Source: Gemmatimonadaceae bacterium (GTDB lineage: Bacteria; Gemmatimonadota; Gemmatimonadetes; Gemmatimonadales; Gemmatimonadaceae). From it: 56,031 nucleotides of DNA. Of this stretch, positions 33,609-44,729 are shown in pieces. The notes beneath the pieces were generated by a model. It saw only the letters and a program-made list of their open reading frames with translations, was not told the DNA's origin and made no database searches. The stretch's first letter is position 1. The number at the start of each line of letters is the position of its first letter. A program made the position numbers and the translations under genes. The stretch is from the NCBI GenBank assembly GCA_025930755.1, contig JAICOJ010000012.1, positions 1 to 56,031 of the forward strand, read 5' to 3'.

Positions 33609-34019
33609 ATGGAGAAGACTGGGCGGACGATCCTCGCCGTGTTGGCGGGGGCCGTCGTATGGGCGGTGCTGTGGGTCGGCGGAACGCAGGCGGCGCAGGC
33701 GGCACTGCCCTCGGTGCTCGCGGTGGGACAGCCGGTGACCGATACCGGTGCGCTGGTGGGGTTGATCATCTACAGCGTCGTGTTATCGACGCTCGCCGGC
33801 TACGTGACGGCCGCCGTCGCGGCCAAGGAACCCATGCGGGCCGTCTGGGCGCTCGCCGTCCTCCAGCTCCTCCTCGGCATCGGGTTCGAGGCCTCGGCGT
33901 GGCGCCTCACACCGGTGTGGTATCACATCGTGTTCCTGGCGCTGATCATCCCGGCGACGATCCATGGCGGGCGCCTGCGCGTTAGGCGGCGCGGCGGGGC
34001 CGTGGCGGTCTCCGCATGA
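33609..34019 (+). CDS. four-span membrane protein of unknown function
   Basis: 136 residues from an ATG six bases after GGAGG. Four hydrophobic segments (LAVLAGAVVWAVLWVGG, GALVGLIIYSVVLSTLAGYV, VWALAVLQLLLGIGFEA, WYHIVFLALIIPATI) with a basic C-terminus (GGRLRVRRRGG). It resembles small DoxX/DUF-type inner-membrane proteins. It is divergent from the ArsR-SRPBCC operon and downstream of the AT-rich operator, so it may be a target of that repressor. The family is not recognised. Confidence 0.7.
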   Translation: MEKTGRTILAVLAGAVVWAVLWVGGTQAAQAALPSVLAVGQPVTDTGALVGLIIYSVVLSTLAGYVTAAVAAKEPMRAVWALAVLQLLLGIGFEASAWRLTPVWYHIVFLALIIPATIHGGRLRVRRRGGAVAVSA

Positions 34020-34266
34020 CGCCAGGGCCAGGGCGAGCGATGCCACCCTCGTCGTCGGCAGCGAACAGTTCCCGGCACCCTGGGGGCCGACGACTCCGAG
34101 CAAAGCCCGAATCCGTTTCGACGACGCCCGGCAAATCGTCTGAACAGGAGATCGAACACGTCCATTCTGTGACATGCGGCCGGGGTCCCCCGGTCGCCGA
34201 GCGCTTCCCGTCCTGCGTCGAGTCATGCTGCATCGCGGTCGTCGATCCCCTGTGCATGCACTCGCC
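34020..34266. other. non-coding gap before the surface-protein operon
   Basis: I see no gene or palindrome here; the open frames are arginine-rich and lack family patterns. It should contain the promoter of the 34267-40656 operon, but no convincing -35/-10 pair was found. Confidence 0.4.
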
Positions 34267-37200
34267 ATGGCGCTCACGCGTCTCACGGCGGCGATGGCCA
34301 CTGTGGCGGCCACGGCAACCTGCGATGGGGCGAACGTCCTCGGTCCCGTCGGCGTGGAGCAGCTCGAGCTGGAATGGCTCAGCGACACCCTCCTCTTCGT
34401 CGAGAGCCACGTCGCGCCCGTCGTCCGCATAACGAGTGGCGGTGTCCCGGTGACCGGCTCCCGGGTGACCTTCGCCAGCGGCAATCCCGAGATCGTCGTC
34501 GTGTCCAGTGCCGGCGACTCGATCCACGCGCGGCGCCTTGGCAGCGCCGACCTGACCATCCGCGTGCTCGGGTCGCTCTTCCCCGAAGACGGGAGATCCT
34601 GGCGCCGCACCCTGCGCGTCGTCCTGAAGGATCTCCAGCTGGACCGGTCCGTCGTGGGTCTCACCAGCGTCGGCGACACGGCGACGATTCACGCGATGCC
34701 GTTAGGCGCGGACGACCGCATCATCGACGTTCCCGTGGAATGGACGTCGCTCGACACGAACAAGGTCGCGGTGGCCGACGGACGACTGACCGCCCGTGGC
34801 ACCGGCGCGACCGAGGTACTCGCCATCGTCGCGGCCGACACGGCGCGTGCGACGGTCACGGTCGAACAGCGCCTGGCGAGCTTCGTGCTCTCGCCGGAGG
34901 CCGTTACCCTGAGAAGCATCGGCGAGGAAGTGACCATCACGGCGACCGCGGTCGATAACAGCGGAGCCCCGGTGCCAGGGGTAACGCCGTTCTGGGAGAG
35001 CGGGGATGCCTCCGTGGCGCGCGTCGATGATGCCGGCCGCGTCACCGCGATCGGCGCCGGCTTGACGATGATCTATGCCTTCAAGGGCCCGGTCCGCTCC
35101 GGCGCGCGAGTCCAGGTCACGAACGACCCGGCCACGATCGCGATCGACCCGTCGGCTGACACCCTCACGCGGGCGGGTCAGCAGCTCGCCTACACGGCGG
35201 ACGTTCGCAACGCCCAGGGTGTGCCGATCGCCAGCTATCCAACGACGTGGCGGTCCGACAACACCGCGGTCGCGATCGTCTCGCCCGGCGGAACGGTGAC
35301 GGCGGTCGCGCCCGGCGCCGCGCGCATCATCGGCGAAGCGGGCACCATTGCGGATACGGTCGCCCTGGTCGTGCGCGACCTCACGACGCTCCACGTCGAC
35401 AACGCCTCCAATGCGGTGCCTCGCATCGGAACGCACGCCCGACCGTTCGCGACCGTTCAGGCCGCGCTCGCCGAGGCGACTTCCGGCGACACAATCGCAC
35501 TGCAGCCCGGCAATCGCCCCTACGCCGAGTCACCCACGCTGGTCGGACAGATCTCGGTGATCGGGAACGATTCCGCCTATCGAGCCAACGGGAACGACGC
35601 GGCCTTCCTGCCGACCCTCTCACACGAGACGGGAGCGGCGGCGATCGCGGTCTCCGCGGGGTCGTCGGTGTTACTCCGCAACGTCGCGGTCCGCCACATG
35701 GTGGATGGACCTGCCGTCGACGCCGACGGCGCCGGTGTGCGCATTGAGAACGTTCACGTGAACCCCGGTCAGACGTTCAGGGTTGGGCGCGGCTTCCGGA
35801 TCGCCAACGCCACGGGGCCGGTGATCTCCGATAGCCGAGTCGACGCCGTGGTCGGCTTTGGTATTCTGCTGTCGAACGTGAGCAGCGGTCTGGTCTCGCG
35901 CGTGCAGGTCGCCGGCGTCGACTCCGTCCCCGGCGCGAACGGCGAGGGCATTCGCGTCCTCGGCGGCTTCGGCAACGTCATCGAGAGGAGCGCGTTCCGC
36001 TCGACCATTGGACCGCGCATTCTGCTCGATTCGACGTCGGGCGCTCGCGTCGCCGCCGACACGCTGGCGGGCCGTCATCGCCTTCTGCGCATTCGCGCGG
36101 CGACCGGCGCGACGGTGATCACCGACAACGTGTTCTCCCTCAACCAGCAGTCGACCGATCCCCCGTCCGGGGGCAGCGCGATGGACGGACGTGCCGCGCT
36201 GGAGATTCTGGAATCCGGCGGCGTAACCGTGAGCGGCAACTCGTTCACCGAGACGGGCAGTACGGCGATGGACGCGATTCGCCTCTCCGATGCGCGCGGT
36301 GCCGGCGTCACCATCTCCGCCAGTCGCTTCAGCGGCGGCCGATACCACATTCGCTCGGCGCGTTCCACCTGGTCGCTCAGCGGCTCGATGCTCGAAAATG
36401 CCGTGCGCGCCATTGTCGCCGAGGAGGCCGACACCATCGCGATGACGTCGGACACGCTCCGCAACGGCCAGGGTCGAGGGTGCGTCGACGTCCGCGGGCA
36501 GTCGTCGCTCGCGGTCGTCAATGGGTCGCTGGCCAACTGTACGAGCGCAACGGCCGACACCGGAATGGCGGCGATCACGGTGGAGGGGTCGGGCGCGATC
36601 CTCACCGTGCGCGGCACGCGCTTCACCGGCGCGAACGAGACCGCGATCGCCTTCACCGGCGGCGCGCTCACCGTGCAGAACGTGGCTCTGTCCGGCGCGG
36701 GGACGCGCAGCGTTCCGACGATTCGGTGGCCGGCGGCCATCACGGCGACGGCGGCCTCCGTCGAGGTCACGGGATCGAGCATCGTCGAGTACCGCACGCT
36801 CGATGGGGCGTCGCTGCGCGGCGGCGGCATTCGCTTCGAGGGAAACCGTGTGTGGCGCCAGCGGCGCGGCCTCGAGCTCGCCCAGTGGACCACCGCGAGC
36901 ATTGCGAACAACGACTTCGCCGACCACGACGTGGCGGCGTTGGTGAACACCGAGCCCACGGTGGTCACGGCGCAGCCGAACTGGTGGGGTGATGCGCGGG
37001 GCCCGCGCCGGGCGACAGCGCTGGACGCCGTCGGTGACAGCGTGATTGGCGCGATCGATTTCGGCACACCGGCCGCGGCGGCGCACTTCGCTGGCGCGGC
37101 GCTCTCCGAGGATTCGCTGCGAATTCTGCGCGGCAACAACCAGTCGGCGCTGCGCGGGACGCCCCTGCCACAGCGGTTCACCGTACGGGTGACGGACGCG

Positions 37201-37415
37201 CAGGGGCGTCCGGTCGCCGGCGTGTCGGTGCGCTTCAGACTACTCTCGGGGGGCGGCACGCTCGAAGGCTCCAACCAGATCGACCGGCTCTCGAACGCCA
37301 GCGGCCTGTCGGAGGCGCAGATGACGTTAGGCTCCTCCGCCGGGACCGCGACGGTGGAGGCCGCGTTCGGCAACGGCAACAAGCGACGGGTCGTCATCTT
37401 CACCGTGACGAGCCA

Positions 37416-37419
<4 letters not shown>
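34267..37419 (+). CDS. secreted surface protein: three Big_2-type domains, right-handed beta-helix, C-terminal Big_1-like domain
   Basis: The ATG at 34267 gives 1050 residues and a signal (MALTRLTAAMATVAATATCD); upstream ATGs at 34174 and 34225 would put a long basic stretch first. Residues about 120-400 hold three Ig-like repeats ending in VTAIGAG, VTAVAPG and the like. After a PFATVQAALAEATSGDTIALQPG start signature, a long right-handed beta-helix follows (many turns of VSGNSFTETGS-like rungs) ending at the typical NWWGDARGPR. The last 90 residues are a Big_1-like domain (RFTVRVTDAQGRPVAGVSVRF). Beta-helix proteins bind or cleave polysaccharides, and this one has no obvious catalytic acid cluster. 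Its stop overlaps the kinase ATG. Confidence 0.85.
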
Positions 37420-38965
<1,546 letters not shown>

Positions 38966-38966
<1 letters not shown>

Positions 38967-40012
38967 TGACCCTCCGTCGACTCGTCGTCGTCATGATCTC
39001 GCTGGTGGCGCTCGCCCGAGCGGGCGCGGCACAGCGTGCCCCGGGCGAGGTCCTGAGCCGGGGAGTGATCCTGTACGAGGAGCTTCAGCTCGAGCGCGCG
39101 GCCGTGCTGCTGCGTGAAGTGACCTCGCCAAGCAACACGGCCGCGACCATGGCCGAGCGCGTGCAGGCGATGAAGTATCTCGGCGCAACCTTTTCGCTGT
39201 TGGGTCAGCGCGATTCCGCGCTCGCGTACTTTCGCCGGATGCTGGAGCGTGACCCTTTCATGGACCTCGATCCCGCGGTATTCACTCCGCAGGAACGACA
39301 GCTCTTCGCGCACGCACGGCGGCACACGTTCGTGGTCGGGGTGAGAACGCTGTCCGATACCGGTTTCGTCCCCGGGCAGGGCGGCGTCTCGCTCCGCTTC
39401 GTCACGACGCAGCACGCGCGTGTGCAGGCGGTCGTGCGGCGCCCCGGCGAGGCCGAGCCGGTGGCCGCGTTCCGGTGGACCGCGGAGGGCGCGTCCGAAT
39501 CCCCGTGGGACGGACTCGATCAGCGGGGGGCGCGCCTGCCGGCCGGCCGCTATCAGCTCGACGTCAGCGCAACGGCGACGAGCGACTCCGCCAGCGACAC
39601 GGTCACCCTGCGCTTCGACGTGAACTACGATCACGAGCCGCTCGAGGACTCGATCGTCTTCGACGGGCGCTCCCTTCTTCCCGAGCGACGCCCCCCTTCG
39701 ATCGCGCGCTCGCAGCTCGCCGCCGGGTTGGTCCTCGCCTCGTTCGCCGTCGCGGTCCCCAACGTCATCGGCCATGGCGAGCTGAATGGCACGCGGAAGC
39801 ATGCCGTGGTGATGGCGAGCGTGACCGCGTCGGGCGGAATCGCATCGTTCTTCCTGCTGCGGCGCGGCTCCGGAATTCCCGCGAACGTGCTCGAGAACGC
39901 GCGCCGGCGTGAGCAGCACGTGCGCCAGAACCGGGAGATCCGGGAGCGCAATGCCGCGCGCCTGGCGGCGGCCCGGATGATCATTACGCCCACGATCGGA
40001 GAGTCGCGATGA
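38966..40012 (+). CDS. exported tetratricopeptide-like protein of the kinase operon
   Basis: 348 residues; the ATG at 38966 overlaps the kinase stop by one base. A signal peptide (LVVVMISLVALARAGAAQ) is followed by TPR-like helices (ERAAVLLREVTSP, LGATFSLLGQRDSALAYFRRMLERDP with the classical A-x3-F). After these comes a beta-rich region (VRTLSDTGFVPGQGG, YQLDVSATATSDSASDTVTLRFDVNY). Two further hydrophobic segments (SQLAAGLVLASFAVAVPNVIG, AVVMASVTASGGIASFFLL) may insert in a membrane. The role is unknown; position suggests assembly or sensing with the kinase. Confidence 0.75.
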
Positions 40013-40656
40013 TCATGCGCACCCTGGCGTGGGTCGCCGCGTGCATCGTGGGCGCTGCACCACTTCGCGCTCAGCTCCCGGTGACGACGGGGGTGTCGGT
40101 CTCCCTCGCCGAGCATCGCGTGACCGCCGGCGCAGGGCTCGAGCGGTCGTCAGGCACGATGTTCGGGCTCTGGGCGACGACCAACCTGCCATGGCAGGCG
40201 CTCGAAGCGCGTCTGTCGCTTCGAGCCGGCTCGTTAGGGGCCAACGAGAGCTCGGCGTTCGATCGCGATGTCGGCGAGGCCACCGTTGGCGCCAGCCTGC
40301 CGCTCAGCGATTGGTGGGGGCTCGACGCCGGTGTCGTCGTGCGGCGCTACGAGTCCGCCCTCGCCGCGCAGCGCTGGGTATGGGGTGAGGTCGGCATTCA
40401 CGCCCGTCGCTCCATGCTCGAGGACGCCCTCAAGCTCTCGGCGGGGCTCTCGATCATCCCGTGGGTGAGCGTGAGCGGAATTTCGAGACCCGATCTCGCG
40501 GTGGCCGCCCACAGCGCCGTTGGTTATACCGCCGGGCGCCTGACGGCGACTATCCGGTACGGGCTGGAGCGGTTCGACTTTCCGGCGCGCAACGGGGTGC
40601 GGCGCCTGGAGGAGCTCTCGTCGCTCGAGCTCGGCGTCGCCTGGAAGATTCGCTGA
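40009..40656 (+). CDS. exported outer-membrane-barrel-like protein
   Basis: 215 residues with a signal peptide (TLAWVAACIVGAAPLRAQ) and alternating amphipathic strands ending in aromatic residues (VSVSLAEHRVTAGAGLE, MFGLWATTNLPW, EARLSLRAGS, LDAGVVVRRYES, LTATIRYGLERFDF, SLELGVAWKIR). The pattern and length fit an eight- to ten-strand beta-barrel. The last residue is R rather than the usual F. Overlap of its start with the preceding stop (40009-40012) places it as the fourth gene of the kinase operon. Identity is not known. Confidence 0.65.
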   Translation: MIMRTLAWVAACIVGAAPLRAQLPVTTGVSVSLAEHRVTAGAGLERSSGTMFGLWATTNLPWQALEARLSLRAGSLGANESSAFDRDVGEATVGASLPLSDWWGLDAGVVVRRYESALAAQRWVWGEVGIHARRSMLEDALKLSAGLSIIPWVSVSGISRPDLAVAAHSAVGYTAGRLTATIRYGLERFDFPARNGVRRLEELSSLELGVAWKIR

Positions 40657-40694
40657 GCCTGTCGCGATAGCGCGCCAGGCCCCACCTTTCCGGG

Positions 40695-43640
40695 ATGGCG
40701 ACCGTCTTTCACGCCGTCCACGAGACACGCTCGTTGACTCGCGCGCCCTCCCCATCGCCGTCACAATCCGAGGCCATCGAGGCCGCGCCCGGGCCTCTGC
40801 TGGTGCTTGCCGGCCCCGGCGCGGGAAAGACGTACTGTCTCATCGAGCGAATTCGCTTCCTGATCGAACAGTGCGGCGTTCCGCCATCGCGCGTCTGCGC
40901 GTTCACCTTCACCAACAAGGCCGCCGACGAGATCACGCATCGCCTCGAGCGCACGTTAGGCGACGGCGGGGGCGCCGTGAAGTCGGGAACCATCCACGCC
41001 TTTTGTGCCGAGCTGCTGCGCGAGCATGCGGCACGGGTGGGGCTGCCGCCCGGATTCGGCATCGCCGACGAGGACTATCAGCTCCACGTGCTGCGGCGGC
41101 TCGAAGGCCCCAAACCGTGGCATCGCGGGCTGCTCACGCAGTTCAGCGCGAACCGCTTCCGAAACACGGCGTTCGCGCATCATGAGAGCTACGAGCTCTT
41201 CGACCGCTACGAGCGTTTCCTCGCGCAGCGGAAGATGGTGGACTTCGACATGCTCGTCCTCAAGGCCGCCGAGCTGCTCGAGCACACGTCCGAGGCGAAG
41301 TCGATTCGGGCCCAGTGGGATGTGGTGCTCGTCGACGAATTCCAGGATCTGAACCCGGTCCAGTACCGCGTGATTCGCGAGCTGGCGCGCGATCACGAGC
41401 ATCTGTTCGCGGTGGGGGACCACGAGCAGTCGATCTACTCGTTCGCCGGCGCGGATCCGGCCGTCTTTCAGCGGATGCTCAACGACTTCCGGCTCGCGCG
41501 GAAGATTCGCCTCGAGGAAAACCGCCGCTGTCCCCGCGATGTCTTTGCCCTGGCGCGGCGGCTCGTGTCGATGAACACGCAGATGTTCGAGGACCTGCCG
41601 CCGCCACAGGCGAACCGCGCCTCGCGTTTTCAACCCACCGCGCTCTCCTTTCCGACCGACGACGCCGAACGCGAATGGATCGTCGAGGACATTCGCCGCG
41701 ATCGCTCGGAATGGGGACACGCCTGGGGTGAGATCGCGCTGCTCTACCGCACGAACGAGATGGGTGAAGCGCTCGAGGGCGCGTTTCTCAACGCCGGCAT
41801 CCCCTGTCGTCTCGCCCGTGGACGTGCCCTGGCCGAGGATCCGGTGGTCGGCTACGTGCTCGCCGCGCTGCGCGTGATCGCGTACCCCCACGACAGCGTG
41901 CACTGCGAGGCGTTCTTCGAGGCGGTACTCTCGAGGGTCCTCTTCGATCAGGCGCGTGTGCGCGCCGAGGAGACACGGCAGGACCTGCTGCGGCAGCTCT
42001 ACCATATTGCCGCGCAGGTGTCCCGCGCGGGCGAGGACGGCCGGCAGGTGCATCGCGCGCTCTCGCAGTGGCGGAATCTGCAAGCCATCGGGTGCCGCCA
42101 CACGTCGCTCGGCCCCCTGATCAACGACCTGCTGTCGCAGCGAGTCGGCCATCGCCGTTCCGTCCTCGAGGAGCGGCACGATGAGTTGAGCGATCCGCTC
42201 GACATGCCCGACGTCGTCGCGCTCAGCGACCGGCTGCGCGAGGCGCGTGCGCGCCGCGCGGCGATCTGTCTTCCGTTCATGGGCGGCGCGGAGATTCCAC
42301 TCAAAGGGATGCTCGTCGGCCTCGGCTTCGGCGAAATCCACGTCGGGAACGTGGTGATGCCGTGGTCGGAGCGCATCTCATCGCACGAGTGCAGGTCGGT
42401 CGGTCTCCCCATGGGATTGTTCAAGGCGGCCCAGCTCCTCGAGAGCCGCGACTTCGGCGTCCCCTTCGTCGACTTCACCGCGATCGATCTCGAGACCACC
42501 AGCGACGACGCGGAGACCGCGGAGATCGTCGAGATCGCGGCGGTGCGGGTTCGCGGGGGGAAGCCCTGCGAGGTCTTCAATGCTCTGGTGAAGCCGCGGG
42601 GCCGGATTCCCGCGCGATCCACCGAGATTCACGGGCTGCGCGATGCCGACGTCGAGGGGGCGTCGCGGTTCGAGGATGTCTGGCCCCACTTCCGCCGCTT
42701 TTGTGGCACCGATGTCGTCGCCGCGCATAACGGGTACGACTACGACTTCCGGATCCTGCGGCGCATGGTCAAGGCACTGGGCGCGCGCTTCGATCTCTGC
42801 ACGTACGACACCTTGCCGCTCGCCTGCGACCTGTACTCCACGAGCCACACGCTGCTCAATCTGGCGCGCACCTTCGGGATCGACCCGGGACGCTCGCACC
42901 GCGCCCTGGATGACGCGCGCGCGCTGGCGCACATCGTCGTGAAGCTCGACGAGGCCAAGCTCGCCCGGGCGCGCAAGAGCGCCCTGCTTCAGCTCCTCGG
43001 TCACCTCGGCGTCGCGCTGGCCCTGTGCGACGAGCGGACGCTCTGCCCGGAGGCCCTGCTGTTCCGCGACTTCTCCCGGCCCTTCGCGCTGGGCCGGTAC
43101 AGCGGCAGCCTGGAGTTCTACGAGGCTGAAGCGTCAGGCAACGAGGCGGTGCCCAGCGTCGATGAAGTGATCGAGGCACTGGGCGGCGCCAGGCTCATGA
43201 CGAGGATCCGGGCCGAGAAGACGGCGGACGAGCTCCATCCGACTGCGCTGCCGCGGCTGCGGCGCCTCGTCGAGCGCATTCCGGATGGGTCGCTCGGCGC
43301 GCAGATCACCGCGTTCCTCGAGTGTGCAGTGCTGTCGAAGTACGATGGCCCCGAGCCGGAGCGTGGCCGGGTGAACCTCCTGACGCTGCATTCGACGAAG
43401 GGGCTGGAGTTCTCTCGCGTGTACATCGTGGGCTCGGAGGACGCGCACCTCCCCGGGCGCACGGCGAACCGCGAGGCCTCGCCCGAGGAAGTCGAGGAAG
43501 CGCGGCGGCTGCTGTACGTTGGCATGACGCGCGTGAAGGACCGCCTTGTCCTGACGCACACGCGCTCGCGCGCCGGCCGGCCCGGTGGCGGCCATCGCTT
43601 TCTCGACGAGATGGGGTTGGCGCCGACCACGATGGCGTGA
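40695..43640 (+). CDS. UvrD/Rep-type superfamily 1 helicase with an inserted DEDDh exonuclease domain
   Basis: 981 residues. Helicase motifs: Walker A VLAGPGAGKTYCLIERI at about residue 36, motif Ia FTFTNKAADEI, motif II VLVDEFQDLNPVQ, motif III VGDHEQSIYSFAGAD, motif IV LEENRRCPRD, then after the insertion LTLHSTKGLEFSRVYIVG (motif V) and VGMTRVKDRL (motif VI). The insertion, residues about 590-765, is a DnaQ-like exonuclease with AIDLETTSDDAE (Asp598, Glu600), HNGYDYDFRIL (near 678) and GRSHRALDDARA (His735 region). It is probably a repair or recombination nuclease-helicase. It begins 39 bp after the kinase operon. Confidence 0.9.
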   Translation: MATVFHAVHETRSLTRAPSPSPSQSEAIEAAPGPLLVLAGPGAGKTYCLIERIRFLIEQCGVPPSRVCAFTFTNKAADEITHRLERTLGDGGGAVKSGTIHAFCAELLREHAARVGLPPGFGIADEDYQLHVLRRLEGPKPWHRGLLTQFSANRFRNTAFAHHESYELFDRYERFLAQRKMVDFDMLVLKAAELLEHTSEAKSIRAQWDVVLVDEFQDLNPVQYRVIRELARDHEHLFAVGDHEQSIYSFAGADPAVFQRMLNDFRLARKIRLEENRRCPRDVFALARRLVSMNTQMFEDLPPPQANRASRFQPTALSFPTDDAEREWIVEDIRRDRSEWGHAWGEIALLYRTNEMGEALEGAFLNAGIPCRLARGRALAEDPVVGYVLAALRVIAYPHDSVHCEAFFEAVLSRVLFDQARVRAEETRQDLLRQLYHIAAQVSRAGEDGRQVHRALSQWRNLQAIGCRHTSLGPLINDLLSQRVGHRRSVLEERHDELSDPLDMPDVVALSDRLREARARRAAICLPFMGGAEIPLKGMLVGLGFGEIHVGNVVMPWSERISSHECRSVGLPMGLFKAAQLLESRDFGVPFVDFTAIDLETTSDDAETAEIVEIAAVRVRGGKPCEVFNALVKPRGRIPARSTEIHGLRDADVEGASRFEDVWPHFRRFCGTDVVAAHNGYDYDFRILRRMVKALGARFDLCTYDTLPLACDLYSTSHTLLNLARTFGIDPGRSHRALDDARALAHIVVKLDEAKLARARKSALLQLLGHLGVALALCDERTLCPEALLFRDFSRPFALGRYSGSLEFYEAEASGNEAVPSVDEVIEALGGARLMTRIRAEKTADELHPTALPRLRRLVERIPDGSLGAQITAFLECAVLSKYDGPEPERGRVNLLTLHSTKGLEFSRVYIVGSEDAHLPGRTANREASPEEVEEARRLLYVGMTRVKDRLVLTHTRSRAGRPGGGHRFLDEMGLAPTTMA

Positions 43641-44299
43641 TGTGGCGCGTTCGCGTCGGCGATGAGGCGGTGACCGCCGAGCACGACTCGGCGGGCTCAT
43701 CGATCGCTTTCGTCTGCGCGCACGGCGCTGGCGGCCACATGGCCGATCGCGGCGTCCTCGCGGTGTCGCAGGCCATGCGGGCGCAGGGTGTGGACGTCGT
43801 TCGCTTCAACTTTCTCTACAAGGAGAAGCGGAGTGGCCGTCCCGATCCGATGCCGCTTCTCAGGAAGACCATCGAAGCAGTCGTCGCGCGAGCTCGCGAG
43901 GAGCTTCGCCCGGACGTCGTCATAATCGGTGGTCGCTCGATGGGTGGCCGTGCGGCCTCCATGCTCGCCGCCGATGGCTTCGCGTGCGATGGACTGCTCC
44001 TGCTCGCGTATCCTCTGCACCCGGCAGGCAAGCCCGATCAGCTCCGCGATGCACACCTGCCGAAGATCGAGACTCCTGTGCTCTGTCTGAACGGCACCCG
44101 CGATGCGCTCTGCAGACGCGACCTGATGGACGCCGTGCTCCAGCGTGTCGGCCCGAACTGGACGATGCACTGGCTCGACGGCGCCGACCACAGCTTTCAC
44201 GTGCTCAAGTCATCGGGGAGAACGGACGCCGAGGTGCTCTCGGAGATAGGGGAGACGAGCCGGGGGTGGGTGGAGCGACTCGCGCGGGTGCCCCGTTAG
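43640..44299 (+). CDS. alpha/beta hydrolase of the KANL3/Tex30 or dienelactone type
   Basis: 219 residues from an ATG overlapping the helicase stop by one base (TGATG). Triad: nucleophile in IIGGRSMGGRAAS, acid in LNGTRDALC, histidine in LDGADHSFHVL. The N-terminal HGAGGHMADR lies at the oxyanion position. The set is that of the Tex30/KANL3-like small serine hydrolases. The substrate is unknown. Its last 90 bp overlap the convergent protease gene. Confidence 0.87.
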   Translation: MWRVRVGDEAVTAEHDSAGSSIAFVCAHGAGGHMADRGVLAVSQAMRAQGVDVVRFNFLYKEKRSGRPDPMPLLRKTIEAVVARAREELRPDVVIIGGRSMGGRAASMLAADGFACDGLLLLAYPLHPAGKPDQLRDAHLPKIETPVLCLNGTRDALCRRDLMDAVLQRVGPNWTMHWLDGADHSFHVLKSSGRTDAEVLSEIGETSRGWVERLARVPR

Positions 44300-44683
44300 G
44301 CCCAGTGCGGCCGCGGGGACGGGACCGGCGGGGACGAGCGTTCGGCTCGTGAGGTCGATGCGAAGGTTGAGGCCATCGAGGGAACGGGCGCCCAGCAGGA
44401 CAAGGTCTCCTCGCGCCGCAAAGACGACGATGTCGGGCGTCGACGTTCCCGCGGCATAGATGTTCGCGAACCCGACGCCGCGCTCGATCTGGCGCCCGTC
44501 GGCGGTCACGAAGTCGACGATACGCTCCGGCGTGAGCCCGATCGACTCGAGCACGGGCTGGGGCACCCACGTGTACTCGCTGCCCGTGTCGACGATGACA
44601 TCCGAGAGCTCGACCACGGTGCCACGCCGGGCCGGATGCTCGATCGCGATGGTCGTGCGCAGGATTCCCATCGCCTCGAGCAT
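44210..44683 (-). CDS. retropepsin-like aspartyl protease, single domain
   Basis: 157 residues; an ATG four codons inside (44671) is an alternative start. The active site reads VIVDTGSEYTWVP, and the second family landmark is VLLGARSLDGLNLRID; the spacing suits a bacterial retropepsin-like (gag-asp_protease_2 / PF13650-type) dimer. The last 30 residues (LGLTGHPRESLHPPPAR and on) are encoded antisense to the hydrolase gene and look unconstrained; the family normally ends about there. There is no retrotransposon context. Confidence 0.75.
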   Translation of the reverse strand: MLEAMGILRTTIAIEHPARRGTVVELSDVIVDTGSEYTWVPQPVLESIGLTPERIVDFVTADGRQIERGVGFANIYAAGTSTPDIVVFAARGDLVLLGARSLDGLNLRIDLTSRTLVPAGPVPAAALGLTGHPRESLHPPPARLPYLREHLGVRSPR

Positions 44684-44729
44684 ACGGCCTTCGCCGCCGA
44701 TCGCGGCATCGAATCACCGCGTCCCGACG

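Noticed and set aside
44210-44683. Retroelement based on the retropepsin-like protease
   Set aside because: No reverse transcriptase, integrase or terminal repeats nearby; bacterial single-domain retropepsin-like proteins are common chromosomal genes.
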